From the NCBI GenBank assembly GCA_046294345.1, contig JBKBJT010000035.1, positions 1 to 39,217 of the forward strand: a stretch of 39,217 nt of DNA. Reading direction: 5' to 3'. The stretch comes from Ferrovibrio sp046294345 (GTDB lineage Bacteria; Pseudomonadota; Alphaproteobacteria; Ferrovibrionales; Ferrovibrionaceae). Under the pieces are notes generated by a model that was not told the origin of the DNA, did no database searches, and saw only the letters and a program-made list of their open reading frames with translations. Positions 29,076 to 36,548 of the stretch are shown piece by piece (position 1 is the first letter of the stretch; each line of letters begins with the position of its first letter). Made by a program: the position numbers and the translations under genes.

Positions 29076-30575
29076 ATGAACGATCCTGCCGACACGCCGC
29101 CGCTGAGACTCAAGCCGCGCCGCGCTGCCACCGCGCAGTCGGCCGCCAGTGCCTATGGCGCCGTCCAGGCCCAGGCGGCGCCGGGGCAGGTGATTCCGCC
29201 GGCGCAGCGCGGGACTGCTGCCCCATCTACGAAACCGCGCGGCTTCGTTGCCGCGAACTGGCCGCTGATGACGGCTGCTGCTACCTTGCTGACGGGTGGT
29301 GTTGCTGTCGGCATGGCCGTCGGTCACGCACCGGTGCCGAAGCCTGCCGTGGCCGCCGTTGCGCCACTGGCCAATCCCGCTGTCGTTGCGCTATCGCCTG
29401 CCCCAACACCGGCTGCTGTGTCCGCAGCCTTGCCCGCAGCCTCAAGTGTGCCGCAACAGGGCTGGCGGCCGGTTTCCGATCTTTCCCGCGTCGCTGTCGC
29501 GCCGCCCCCACCGCCGATGCTGCCGCCGACCGAACCGCCGGCATCGATTGCCGCCGATGTCGCGCCACCGGCTGAAGTAACCCAGCCGGTTGTTGCCCCG
29601 GTGCCGCAGGAAACCAGACCCGCCGAGACCGCAAGGCCTGTCCAGGCAGAAAAACAGACGCAGGTTCCGGCCCAGGCTCCGTCTCCGTTGCCGACGGTCA
29701 AAAACGAAGCACCGAAGCCGTCGCGACCAGCCGCGGATATTCCGGTGGTCGTGCAGCGCGTTGGGCCGAAACAGATCGAGCCCGTAGTGCAGCTTGCCGC
29801 CGCCGTGCCACCGCCATCCTTGGCGCCGTCGCGCAGCAGCAGTGACATGCAGGCCTGGCGGGTGCGCGCCGTGCCGCCGCCCTCGGGCGCAAAACCGCCC
29901 TACGTGGCCATCATCATCGACGATGCCGGCCTTGACCGTCGTGGCACCCAGCGCGCGATGAAACTGCCCGGTCCGATCACGCTGTCGTTCATGAGCTATG
30001 CCGCCGATCTTTCCGAGCAGGCGACGGCCGCGCGTGCCGCCGGCCATGAAGTGATGCTGCATCTGCCGATGGAACCGCTGGATGCCAAGCGGCACAATCC
30101 GGGGCCGAACGCACTTTATGTCAATCTCGACGCCGCCGAGCTGCAGCGTCGGCTGGACTGGCATCTCGACCGTTTCAGCGACTATGTCGGCGTCAACAAT
30201 CACATGGGCAGCCGCTTCACCGCCGATGCGACGCGCATGGCGCAGGTGATGGAGGCGCTGGGGCGTCGCCAGGTTTTCTGGCTCGACAGCCTGTCGGGAC
30301 CGAGTTCCGCCGGCCCGACCCAGGCGCGCCGGCGCGGGCTGGATGCCGCCGAACGCGACCTGTTCCTCGATGACGATCGTTCGCCCGGCATCGGCCATGA
30401 AATCGCGGCCATGGAGCGCATTGCCCGCGCCCGCGGGGATGTGATCGCCATCGGCCATCCCCACGCCGCAACCCTGAATGCGCTGGAAAGCTGGATGGCC
30501 GGCGCGAAGGAAAAGGGCTTCAGCCTGGTGCCGGTCAGCACCGTGCTGCTGCGTCGCCAGCAGCAGGAACGCTGA
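29076..30575 (+). CDS. Divergent polysaccharide deacetylase family protein (YibQ-like)
   Basis: A 499-residue protein with a cytoplasmic basic N-terminus, one membrane helix (about residues 62-82), a Pro/Ala-rich periplasmic linker of about 190 residues, and a C-terminal domain of the divergent polysaccharide deacetylase family (DUF610/YibQ). That domain begins PYVAIIIDDAGLDRRGTQRA, contains HEVMLHLPMEPLDAKRHNPG, VGVNNHMGSRFTAD and VFWLDSLSGPSSAGP, and ends VIAIGHPHAATLNALESW. The D-D, H-P and H residues correspond to the metal site of the NodB fold. In related bacteria such genes lie near ftsX/envC-like or peptidase genes and may act on the envelope. ATG 29076 is preferred; longer in-frame starts run through non-protein-like sequence. 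Confidence 0.82.
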   Translation: MNDPADTPPLRLKPRRAATAQSAASAYGAVQAQAAPGQVIPPAQRGTAAPSTKPRGFVAANWPLMTAAATLLTGGVAVGMAVGHAPVPKPAVAAVAPLANPAVVALSPAPTPAAVSAALPAASSVPQQGWRPVSDLSRVAVAPPPPPMLPPTEPPASIAADVAPPAEVTQPVVAPVPQETRPAETARPVQAEKQTQVPAQAPSPLPTVKNEAPKPSRPAADIPVVVQRVGPKQIEPVVQLAAAVPPPSLAPSRSSSDMQAWRVRAVPPPSGAKPPYVAIIIDDAGLDRRGTQRAMKLPGPITLSFMSYAADLSEQATAARAAGHEVMLHLPMEPLDAKRHNPGPNALYVNLDAAELQRRLDWHLDRFSDYVGVNNHMGSRFTADATRMAQVMEALGRRQVFWLDSLSGPSSAGPTQARRRGLDAAERDLFLDDDRSPGIGHEIAAMERIARARGDVIAIGHPHAATLNALESWMAGAKEKGFSLVPVSTVLLRRQQQER

Positions 30576-30647
30576 AAAATACGGCGTGACATTCCGGCCG
30601 CCGCCGCGCAGTCTTGGCGCCGGGGAAACGGATCCGGATGGCGGCCC

Positions 30648-31178
30648 GTGCTGCAGGGCATAGAAACCATATTGATCGAGCATTGGGCGGCGCTGTTCCG
30701 CTATGCCCTGGCGCTGACCGGAGACCGCGAGGCTGCGCGCGACCTGATGCAGCAGGCGGCGCTGAACGCCCTGGCCTCCCGCGCCGCGCCGCCGCAAAGC
30801 GGTCGCGAGCAGGCCTGGGCTTTCAAGGTGCTGCGCAATGCCTGGATCGACCAGTACCGGCAGGAGCGCGGCTCGCCCATCGTGGATGGCGCAGCACTCG
30901 GCATGGCCGGGGCTGAAGCGCCGGCACCGTGGTATTATGACGACCGCCTGCTGGACGACCTGGCGGTGCGTGAGGCTCTGGAACAGATCGACCTGCCGCA
31001 TCGCGAGGTGGTGGTGCTGGTGGATATCCAGGGTTTCCGCTATGCGGAAGCCGCCGAGATTCTGCATGTGCCGGTCGGCACGGTGATGAGCCGGCTGAGC
31101 CGGGCAAGGCTGTTGCTGCTGCAGATCATCGGCGGCAAGGTACAGGTTCTGGAAAAGGCACGGAGACGCCGGTCGTGA
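30648..31178 (+). CDS. ECF-type RNA polymerase sigma factor
   Basis: This 176-residue protein has only the two sigma domains of the extracytoplasmic function group. Region 2 shows ALTGDREAARDLMQQAALNA and VLRNAWIDQYRQERG; region 4 has LPHREVVVLVDIQGFRYAEA, ILHVPVGTVMSRLSRARL, the helix-turn-helix that reads the -35 element. It directs RNA polymerase to a small regulon. The start is GTG 30648 with GGATGG upstream; TTG 30672 is an alternative. Its stop overlaps the start of the anti-sigma gene by 4 bp (GTGA), the usual coupling of a sigma factor to its inhibitor, and the sulfite dehydrogenase gene follows. I assign it no subgroup. Confidence 0.93.
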   Translation: MLQGIETILIEHWAALFRYALALTGDREAARDLMQQAALNALASRAAPPQSGREQAWAFKVLRNAWIDQYRQERGSPIVDGAALGMAGAEAPAPWYYDDRLLDDLAVREALEQIDLPHREVVVLVDIQGFRYAEAAEILHVPVGTVMSRLSRARLLLLQIIGGKVQVLEKARRRRS

Positions 31179-31984
31179 CGCCCTCGTGGGACATGCTGAA
31201 CGCCTATGTCGATGGCGAGCTGGACGCCGCCAGCGCGGCCCGGGTGGCGGCTGCCGTGGCCAGCGATCCCGATCTTGCGGCCCAGGTGGCGACTCTGACC
31301 CGGCTGAAGGCGAGCGCGGCGAACGCCGTGCCAGAGATGCCCGATATGCCGCCGCCAGCCCTGCCGCAACCGCATTATCGCCGCCGGCCGGTTGCCAGCC
31401 TTGCGCTTGCCGCGGCCTCGCTGCTGCTGGCGCTCGGCCTCGGCGTGGCAACACTGGTTTCGGTCTGGCCGGCGAAGGATAATACACCGGCTGCCCTGCT
31501 GGCGGCGGCTGGTTTGCACCACGCCTGGATCAATGGTCCGCGCGGTGCAGTTGGTCCCAGTCCGGCCACCACGCCGCTGGCGCTGACTGAAATTCCCGAT
31601 CTCAGTGCCGCCGGCCTGACGCTCAGCCATGTGGTGCCGGCTGCCATGCCGGAGTACGCACTGAAACAGGGAACGGGGCAGGGCGGCGGTATCCTGCTGG
31701 GGTTTCGCGGCCCGCGCGGCTGCCGGGTCAGTCTGTGGATCGGCGCGGCTTTGCCGGATTTCACGGCCGCCCCGGTGCAACAGCAGATCGACGGGCTCTC
31801 GGCTTTTGTCTGGCGTGTCGAGCATAAGGGCTATGCCCTGATGACCCGCGACATGGATACGCAGCGTTTCGTCACTCTCGCCTCGGCCGTGGCGCGCATC
31901 ACCCGCGAGCGTTTCCAGGTCGATACCCTGACCCGTATGGCACTGCAGCAATCGGCCGATCCGGCCCTGCCTTGTCCGGCCTGA
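31175..31984 (+). CDS. Putative membrane anti-sigma factor
   Basis: A 269-residue protein starting MTPSWDMLNAYVDGELDAAS, the N-terminal helix of many anti-sigma factors (LNAYVDGEL), followed by a second helix. There is no cysteine or histidine in the first 70 residues, so the zinc motif HxxxCxxC is absent. One membrane helix lies at about 72-98. The remaining 170 residues would be periplasmic, with an alternating pattern (LSAAGLTLSHVVPAAMPEYA, GILLGFRGPRGCRVSLWIG, FVWRVEHKGYALMTRDMD) and one internal cysteine (GCRVS) that could sense a ligand or redox state. The GTG start overlaps the sigma gene by 4 bp. Function is inferred from position and the N-terminus. Confidence 0.8.
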   Translation: MTPSWDMLNAYVDGELDAASAARVAAAVASDPDLAAQVATLTRLKASAANAVPEMPDMPPPALPQPHYRRRPVASLALAAASLLLALGLGVATLVSVWPAKDNTPAALLAAAGLHHAWINGPRGAVGPSPATTPLALTEIPDLSAAGLTLSHVVPAAMPEYALKQGTGQGGGILLGFRGPRGCRVSLWIGAALPDFTAAPVQQQIDGLSAFVWRVEHKGYALMTRDMDTQRFVTLASAVARITRERFQVDTLTRMALQQSADPALPCPA

Positions 31985-32015
31985 TCATGCCGGGCGGAAA
32001 TTTTTTACTCGCTAC

Positions 32016-32041
32016 GGAATAAACCGCCCAAACCTTCCGTC
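32016..32041 (+). promoter_or_regulatory. Candidate ECF sigma promoter (GGAAT-N17-CGTC)
   Basis: GGAAT (32016-32020) is separated by 17 bp from CGTC (32038-32041), a spacing and sequence typical of ECF promoters (GGAA at -35, CGT at -10). It lies 56 bp before the sulfite dehydrogenase start and 32 bp after the anti-sigma stop. I found no matching copy in front of the sigma gene itself. Inferred only from sequence pattern. Confidence 0.5.
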
Positions 32042-32096
32042 TTACTCCTTACAAGCCCGTTTCCATGAAGAGACGGGCAGAACCGGAGGAAGCACC

Positions 32097-33428
32097 ATGG
32101 CGAAGGGTTGGAAAGAACGCGGCTTTTTCGAATTGTACGGGGACGACCCCGAGCGCGCCGATGCGCTGGTCTTCGGGCGCCGCAGTGGTGCCAGCCGGCG
32201 TGGTTTCCTGCAGGGCAGCGGCCTGGCGGCCATGGGCGCCATGGTGGGGGGCGCGATCCCCTTCAGCGGTAACATGCCATCCGGCCTGATCCCAGCCGCC
32301 ATGGCGCAGGGCAGCGCGGCGGCGCCGAAAATCCTCAAGATGGATGGCAAGGCGGAACTGGTGATCCTGGGCGACAAGCCTTTTGTGGCCGAGACGCCCG
32401 AGCATCTGCTCAACGACGATGTCACGCCGAACGACAAGATATTCATCCGCAACAACGGCACGCCGCCCGAGGCGACCAGCAACCCGGATGCCTGGGACCT
32501 GACCGTCGATGGGGAGGTAAACAATGCGTTGAAGCTTACGCTGGGCGAGCTGAAACAGAAGTTCAAGCCAGTAACCTACGCGCTGCAGATGGAATGCGGC
32601 GGCAACGGCCGCAGCTTCTTCGAGCCCAAGGCCAGCGGCAACCAGTGGACCAACGGTGCGATCTCCAATGCGCGCTGGACCGGTGTGCGTCTGAAGGACG
32701 TGCTGGAAGCGGCGGGGCTGAAATCCAGCGCCGTCTATACCGGCCATTATGGTCGCGATACGCATTTGTCTGGCGATGCCAGCAAACCGGCGATCAGTCG
32801 CGGCGTGCCGATCGCCAAGGCGATGGAGGAACACACCATCATCGCCTATGCGGTGAATGGCGGGCCGATCCCGCATATCAACGGCGCGCCGCTGCGCCTG
32901 ATCGTGCCGGGCTGGCCGGGTTCGACCTCGCAGAAATGGCTCAGCCGCATCTGGGTTCGCGACAGGGAGCATGACGGACAGGGCATGACGGGCACCAGCT
33001 ATCGTGTGCCGATCAAGCCCATGATCCCGGGCAGCAAGGCCGATCCGAAGAATTTCCGCATCCTGGAGTCGATGCCAGTCCGTTCGATCATCACCAACAT
33101 CGCCAACGGCACCGAGCTGAAGGCCGGCACGCGAGCCATCGCGTTGCGGGGGCATGCCTGGGCCGGCGAGCATAACGTGGCCGAGGTGCATGTTTCGGCC
33201 GATTATGGCCAGACCTGGCGCAAGGCGAAAGTTGCCAAAGCAGCCAACAAATATGCCTGGCAGACTTGGAATGCCGATCTGACCGTGCCGTCGGAGGGGT
33301 ATTACGAATTCTGGGTCCGCGCCGTCGACAGTACCGGCCGGGGCCAGAGCCATGCGGCAGCCAACTGGAATCCGCAGGGTTATGGCGGCAACGTGATGCA
33401 TCGCATCGCCGTGCTGATCCCCGCCTGA
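32097..33428 (+). CDS. Tat-exported molybdenum sulfite dehydrogenase (SorA/SoxC-like)
   Basis: The 443-residue enzyme belongs to the sulfite oxidase family, which oxidises sulfite to sulfate (or related substrates) with a molybdenum cofactor. A twin-arginine signal SRRGFLQG (33-40) is followed by a hydrophobic stretch ending at MAQ (about 71), so it is exported folded. The molybdenum ligand is C167 in LQMECGGNGRSFF; other marks are RWTGVRLKDVLEAAGL, GYAVNG-type GGPIPHINGAPLRLIVPGW, and the C-terminal dimerisation domain with RGHAWAGEHNVAEVHVSAD. A good ribosome binding site, CCGGAGGAAGC, precedes the ATG. A monohaem cytochrome gene follows by 23 bp, as in SorAB. Regulation by the upstream ECF sigma factor is likely. 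Confidence 0.9.
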   Translation: MAKGWKERGFFELYGDDPERADALVFGRRSGASRRGFLQGSGLAAMGAMVGGAIPFSGNMPSGLIPAAMAQGSAAAPKILKMDGKAELVILGDKPFVAETPEHLLNDDVTPNDKIFIRNNGTPPEATSNPDAWDLTVDGEVNNALKLTLGELKQKFKPVTYALQMECGGNGRSFFEPKASGNQWTNGAISNARWTGVRLKDVLEAAGLKSSAVYTGHYGRDTHLSGDASKPAISRGVPIAKAMEEHTIIAYAVNGGPIPHINGAPLRLIVPGWPGSTSQKWLSRIWVRDREHDGQGMTGTSYRVPIKPMIPGSKADPKNFRILESMPVRSIITNIANGTELKAGTRAIALRGHAWAGEHNVAEVHVSADYGQTWRKAKVAKAANKYAWQTWNADLTVPSEGYYEFWVRAVDSTGRGQSHAAANWNPQGYGGNVMHRIAVLIPA

Positions 33429-33451
33429 AGACGGGAGAGGGTCGCACATCC

Positions 33452-33817
33452 ATGACGCGTTGGTTTGCTGCCGTTGTACTGGCGGCGTCGCTGGCTCTTG
33501 TTGCCGGCGGCGCCGTCTTCGCCCAGTCATCGCCTTCCGAGCGGGAACCCGAGGAACCGACCGTGTTCCCCGATGGGGAAAACCGCGACGAGGTTTTCTA
33601 CATCTGCACGGCCTGCCATGGTTCCGATCTAGTCCGCGCGCAGGGGCACAGCCGCGATCGCTGGGCCGAGGTGCTGACCATCATGGTCGAGAAGCACAAC
33701 ATGGCGCCGCTGGAAGGCGAGGATCTGGACAAGACGCTGGATTACCTGGCCAAGGCCTTTCCGCCGAAAGGCCGCGGTTACACCAATCCGTTCCTGAACC
33801 GGGCGACGGCGAATTAG
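33452..33817 (+). CDS. Periplasmic c-type cytochrome, probable electron acceptor of sulfite dehydrogenase
   Basis: The 121-residue protein has a cleavable signal peptide (MTRWFAAVVLAASLALVAGG, cleavage probably after FAQ or nearby) and one haem-binding motif, C52-T-A-C55-H56. A methionine near MVEKHNMAPL is the likely second axial ligand. A single haem and this size resemble the SorB subunit that takes electrons from SorA and passes them to the respiratory chain. It lies 23 bp after the dehydrogenase gene on the same strand with GGGAGAGG upstream, and probably shares its promoter. No other sox gene is present. Confidence 0.9.
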   Translation: MTRWFAAVVLAASLALVAGGAVFAQSSPSEREPEEPTVFPDGENRDEVFYICTACHGSDLVRAQGHSRDRWAEVLTIMVEKHNMAPLEGEDLDKTLDYLAKAFPPKGRGYTNPFLNRATAN

Positions 33818-33830
33818 GGTTTGGGACGAA

Positions 33831-34724
33831 TTAGGGCTTGGTGAAGCGGTAGGCGCAGCCGGCCGTCATGCGGCCATCTTCAACCCGGATGCAGCCGTCG
33901 ACGCGGTCTTCCATGCGGAAGCGGCCGCCGGCGCAGGCCAGCAGGTAATCCTCGGCGTGGCTGTAGCGCCCAGTCGATAGCAGGGTATAGCCGCTGCCCG
34001 CTGCACCGAGTTCGGTGGTGAACATGAAGCTGCCGCCCGGTGCCAGAACCCGGTCCAGTTCGGTGAACAATTCGTCCAGCCTGCCGACATAGATCAGCGT
34101 GTCGGCGGCCAGGGCGACATCATAAGCGCAGTCAGCCATGGATTTGAGTGCGGCGTGCAGTTCGTTCTGCTGCAGGCTGTCGTAAATGCCGCGCCGCTGA
34201 GCCTGCAGCAGCATGCCGGGTACCATGTCGATGCCGTCAAGGCGGGCAGCATAGGGGCGGAACGGCACGCCGCTCAGGCCGGTACCGCAACCGAGATCGA
34301 CGATACGCTGGCTGGCATCGGCCTCCCACCCGGCATTGACGATCAACTGCTGCAACATCTCTGGCCCGCGATAGGCGAGGCTTGAGAGACGGCTGTCGAA
34401 ATGCGCTGCCCGGCTGTTGAACAGCCAATTCACGAAAGTTTCCGGCGCGCGTTCGGGCTTCTTGCCTTCGAGCGAGGCCAGAAGATGATTGATCACGCCC
34501 GATTGCGGCGACAGTTTCTGGGCGCGTTGCAGGCTTTCGATGGCTGCAGCATTACGCTTCAGGTCGATCTGGCTCATGGCCAGGCCAAGCCAGGACAGCG
34601 CAGAATCGGCCAGTGTCACAGCTTTAGAGAAACAACCTTCTGCTTCGGCATGCCGGCCGCTTTCCAGCGCACGGATACCGCGCTGCTGCCAGTTGATCGC
34701 ATCGAGGGTGACATCGTGTTGCAT
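33831..34724 (-). CDS. TPR-containing SAM-dependent methyltransferase (copy 1)
   Basis: The 297-residue protein joins an N-terminal TPR-like helical region (about 1-85: GIRALESGRHAEAEGCFSKA, AIESLQRAQKLSPQSGVINH) to a class I methyltransferase of the COG4976 type. The linker has NWLFNSRAAHFDSRLSSLAY, a family signature, and the SAM-binding loop is IVDLGCGTGLSGVPF, followed by GIDMVPGMLLQA. Substrate unknown; relatives are called predicted methyltransferases with TPR. It is a paralogue of the gene at 35582: in a 45-residue stretch around the SAM motif 27 positions are identical. It ends 14 bp from the convergent cytochrome gene. CtrA-like motifs lie upstream (34790-34830). Confidence 0.85.
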   Translation of the reverse strand: MQHDVTLDAINWQQRGIRALESGRHAEAEGCFSKAVTLADSALSWLGLAMSQIDLKRNAAAIESLQRAQKLSPQSGVINHLLASLEGKKPERAPETFVNWLFNSRAAHFDSRLSSLAYRGPEMLQQLIVNAGWEADASQRIVDLGCGTGLSGVPFRPYAARLDGIDMVPGMLLQAQRRGIYDSLQQNELHAALKSMADCAYDVALAADTLIYVGRLDELFTELDRVLAPGGSFMFTTELGAAGSGYTLLSTGRYSHAEDYLLACAGGRFRMEDRVDGCIRVEDGRMTAGCAYRFTKP

Positions 34725-34789
34725 GCCCCCAAGCTAGGCTCGCGGGGGAGGTTAGGCGAGACAATTAATTGGATTTATTATTGCGTGGG

Positions 34790-34830
34790 TTTACGGGTCG
34801 CTAACCATGCCGGTCGCAAGGCATGGTTAA
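34790..34830. promoter_or_regulatory. CtrA-like box and inverted TTAACCAT pair
   Basis: TTTACGGGTCGCTAAC (34790-34805) is a TTAA-N7-TTAAC-type box with the same two substitutions as the one at 28982. Overlapping it, TAACCATGCC (34802-34811) and GGCATGGTTA (34820-34829) form a perfect 10-bp inverted repeat with an 8-base loop, so an ATGGTTAA faces the CTAACCAT. It is 66-106 bp before the methyltransferase gene at 34724. It could also fold as a hairpin behind the glycosylase gene, but no T run follows. Confidence 0.45.
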
Positions 34831-34846
34831 GCGAAATTGACCATTA

Positions 34847-35569
34847 TCAGTCTTCACCGTTCATGGCCTTCCGCAGCGTGTCGACATCGTAATTCTGGCC
34901 AATCGACATGGCGCAAATCCGCGAAATATGGGTAAGCGGCAAGCCGCTTTCCCTAGCCCAGGCATTCATCTGCGCCTGGATTTTCTGGCGGTCGCGCTTC
35001 GAAGTGGGGTTCTCGGGAATATCCACGCCGGCATCGCGCAGGCAAAGCACCACGTCGCGCGAGGCGATCCAACTGTCGCGGCCGAGGAAACGGATCAGGT
35101 ATTGCCCGGTATTTCCGCCCAGGCGGGAACCGCGCTTGGCCAGCAGATCGAGCAGGCCGAGCTGGTCGTCCATCGGCCAAGTGGCCAGGAATTTGCCGAA
35201 ACTGCCGTATTCGCCGGCGATATCCTGCACAAACCGGGCATTGTCGCGAACGGAACGGATTTTCTGTGGGTTGCGGACGATGCGTTTGTCGGATGCCAGC
35301 TTTTCCCAGAACTCGTCTGGTTTGTGCAGCAGCTTGCGCGGTTCGAAGTTCAGGAAGGCCGTTTCGAATCCGTCCCATTTGTTCTCGATCACGCTCCACA
35401 CGAAACCGGCGGAAAAGACACGCTTGGCCATTTCGGCCAATGCACGGTCATCTTTCAGTTTCGCCAGCGCCTTGTGATCCGGCTTGGGCGGCAGCAGCTT
35501 TTTCAGCTTGGCTTCGCCGCCCTTGCGCTTGGCGGCACGAGCATAAATCGTCTTGAACGCGGTGGGCAT
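34847..35569 (-). CDS. Tag-like DNA-3-methyladenine glycosylase
   Basis: The 240-residue protein resembles the Tag (DNA-3-methyladenine glycosylase I) helix-hairpin-helix family. FSAGFVWSVIENKWDGFETA fits the Tag region around its catalytic glutamate, and FEPRKLL, IVRNPQKIRSVRDNARFVQD and SFGKFLATWP match the aligned family segments. Such enzymes cut 3-methyladenine out of DNA. The zinc-binding cysteine and histidine residues of E. coli Tag are not seen, and the basic N-terminus is extended, so it is a divergent member. It starts 12 bp after the second methyltransferase gene on the same strand and is probably cotranscribed. Confidence 0.75.
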   Translation of the reverse strand: MPTAFKTIYARAAKRKGGEAKLKKLLPPKPDHKALAKLKDDRALAEMAKRVFSAGFVWSVIENKWDGFETAFLNFEPRKLLHKPDEFWEKLASDKRIVRNPQKIRSVRDNARFVQDIAGEYGSFGKFLATWPMDDQLGLLDLLAKRGSRLGGNTGQYLIRFLGRDSWIASRDVVLCLRDAGVDIPENPTSKRDRQKIQAQMNAWARESGLPLTHISRICAMSIGQNYDVDTLRKAMNGED

Positions 35570-35581
35570 GGCCTGGCTTTC

Positions 35582-36478
35582 TCAGGATGCGGCTTTACTG
35601 AACCGATAAGCATATCCGGGAATGGCTTGCTTGATCTCGGTGCGAATGGCGCCATCGATGCGGTCGGCGCAGGCGAACAGGCCGGCGGCGCATTCCTGCA
35701 GGTAGGCATCGGCATGCTGGTAACGACCGGATTTCACCAGAGTGAACCCGGTATCGCAGGCCTCCACTGTAAACAGGAAATCGCCGCCGGGTTTCAGTGC
35801 GGCATGCACCAGCCGGAACAGTTCCGCGACATCGCCGATATAGACCAGGGTATCGGCCGCGACCACGGCGTCATAGCTGGCAGCCGGCAGGCGGCGCAGA
35901 ACGGCATGGGCTTCGCCATGCCACAGATGATTGTAAACACCGCGCTTCAGCGCCTGCTCCAGCATGCCGGCGGATAGGTCGGCGCCTTCGAGATGGCTGG
36001 CATAGGCTCGCAGAGGCATGCCGCTCAGGCCGGTGCCGCAGCCGATATCGATGATCCGGCGCGAGCCGTCGGCAGCCCAGCCGGCGCGCTGGATCAGTTG
36101 GGCCAGCATCTGCGGACCCTGGTATTGCAGGCTGGTGAGATGCTGATCGAAGTTGGCGGCGTAGCCGTTGAACAGGAAGGTGATGTAATCGTTCGGCGCC
36201 CGGGATGTGGTTTCGCCGGTCATGGCTTTCAGCAAGTGGCTGACAACACCGCAATGGGGACGTGCAATATTGGCGCGCCGCAAGCTGGCGACGGCATCGT
36301 CGGTCCGTCGTTGATTGATCTGGCTGAAGGCGAGGCCGACCCACGAAATCTCGCGGCTGTCATCGCAGGCCACCGCCCTGGCGAAACAGGATTCAGCCTC
36401 GGCATGCTGGCCCCGGCTGTCGGCCTCGATACCGCGGCGCTCCCAGTCTGCGGCTTCTGTGGAAGGATCACTTTGCAT
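35582..36478 (-). CDS. TPR-containing SAM-dependent methyltransferase (copy 2)
   Basis: The 298-residue paralogue of the gene at 33831 has the same layout: TPR-like helices in the first 85 residues (GIEADSRGQHAEAESCFARA, AVASLRRANIARPHCGVVSH), then ITFLFNGYAANFDQHLTSLQ and the SAM loop IIDIGCGTGLSGMPL followed by GADLSAGMLEQA. The substrate is unknown. The two genes lie on the same strand with a DNA glycosylase gene between them, an arrangement that suggests duplication followed by insertion, or selection for a common task. No strong ribosome binding site is evident. It is 70 bp after trpE, so it may belong to the trpE transcript. Confidence 0.85.
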   Translation of the reverse strand: MQSDPSTEAADWERRGIEADSRGQHAEAESCFARAVACDDSREISWVGLAFSQINQRRTDDAVASLRRANIARPHCGVVSHLLKAMTGETTSRAPNDYITFLFNGYAANFDQHLTSLQYQGPQMLAQLIQRAGWAADGSRRIIDIGCGTGLSGMPLRAYASHLEGADLSAGMLEQALKRGVYNHLWHGEAHAVLRRLPAASYDAVVAADTLVYIGDVAELFRLVHAALKPGGDFLFTVEACDTGFTLVKSGRYQHADAYLQECAAGLFACADRIDGAIRTEIKQAIPGYAYRFSKAAS

Positions 36479-36548
36479 GACGCAACGATACCGTCATGCA
36501 CCCGAAAGCGGCAACCGGATTATGAAAGTGGGAGGGCCGAGTCGCGGA

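Noticed and set aside
29442..31487. A 681-codon minus-strand open frame
   Set aside because: It spans the end of the deacetylase gene, the whole sigma factor and half the anti-sigma gene in antisense; not protein-like.
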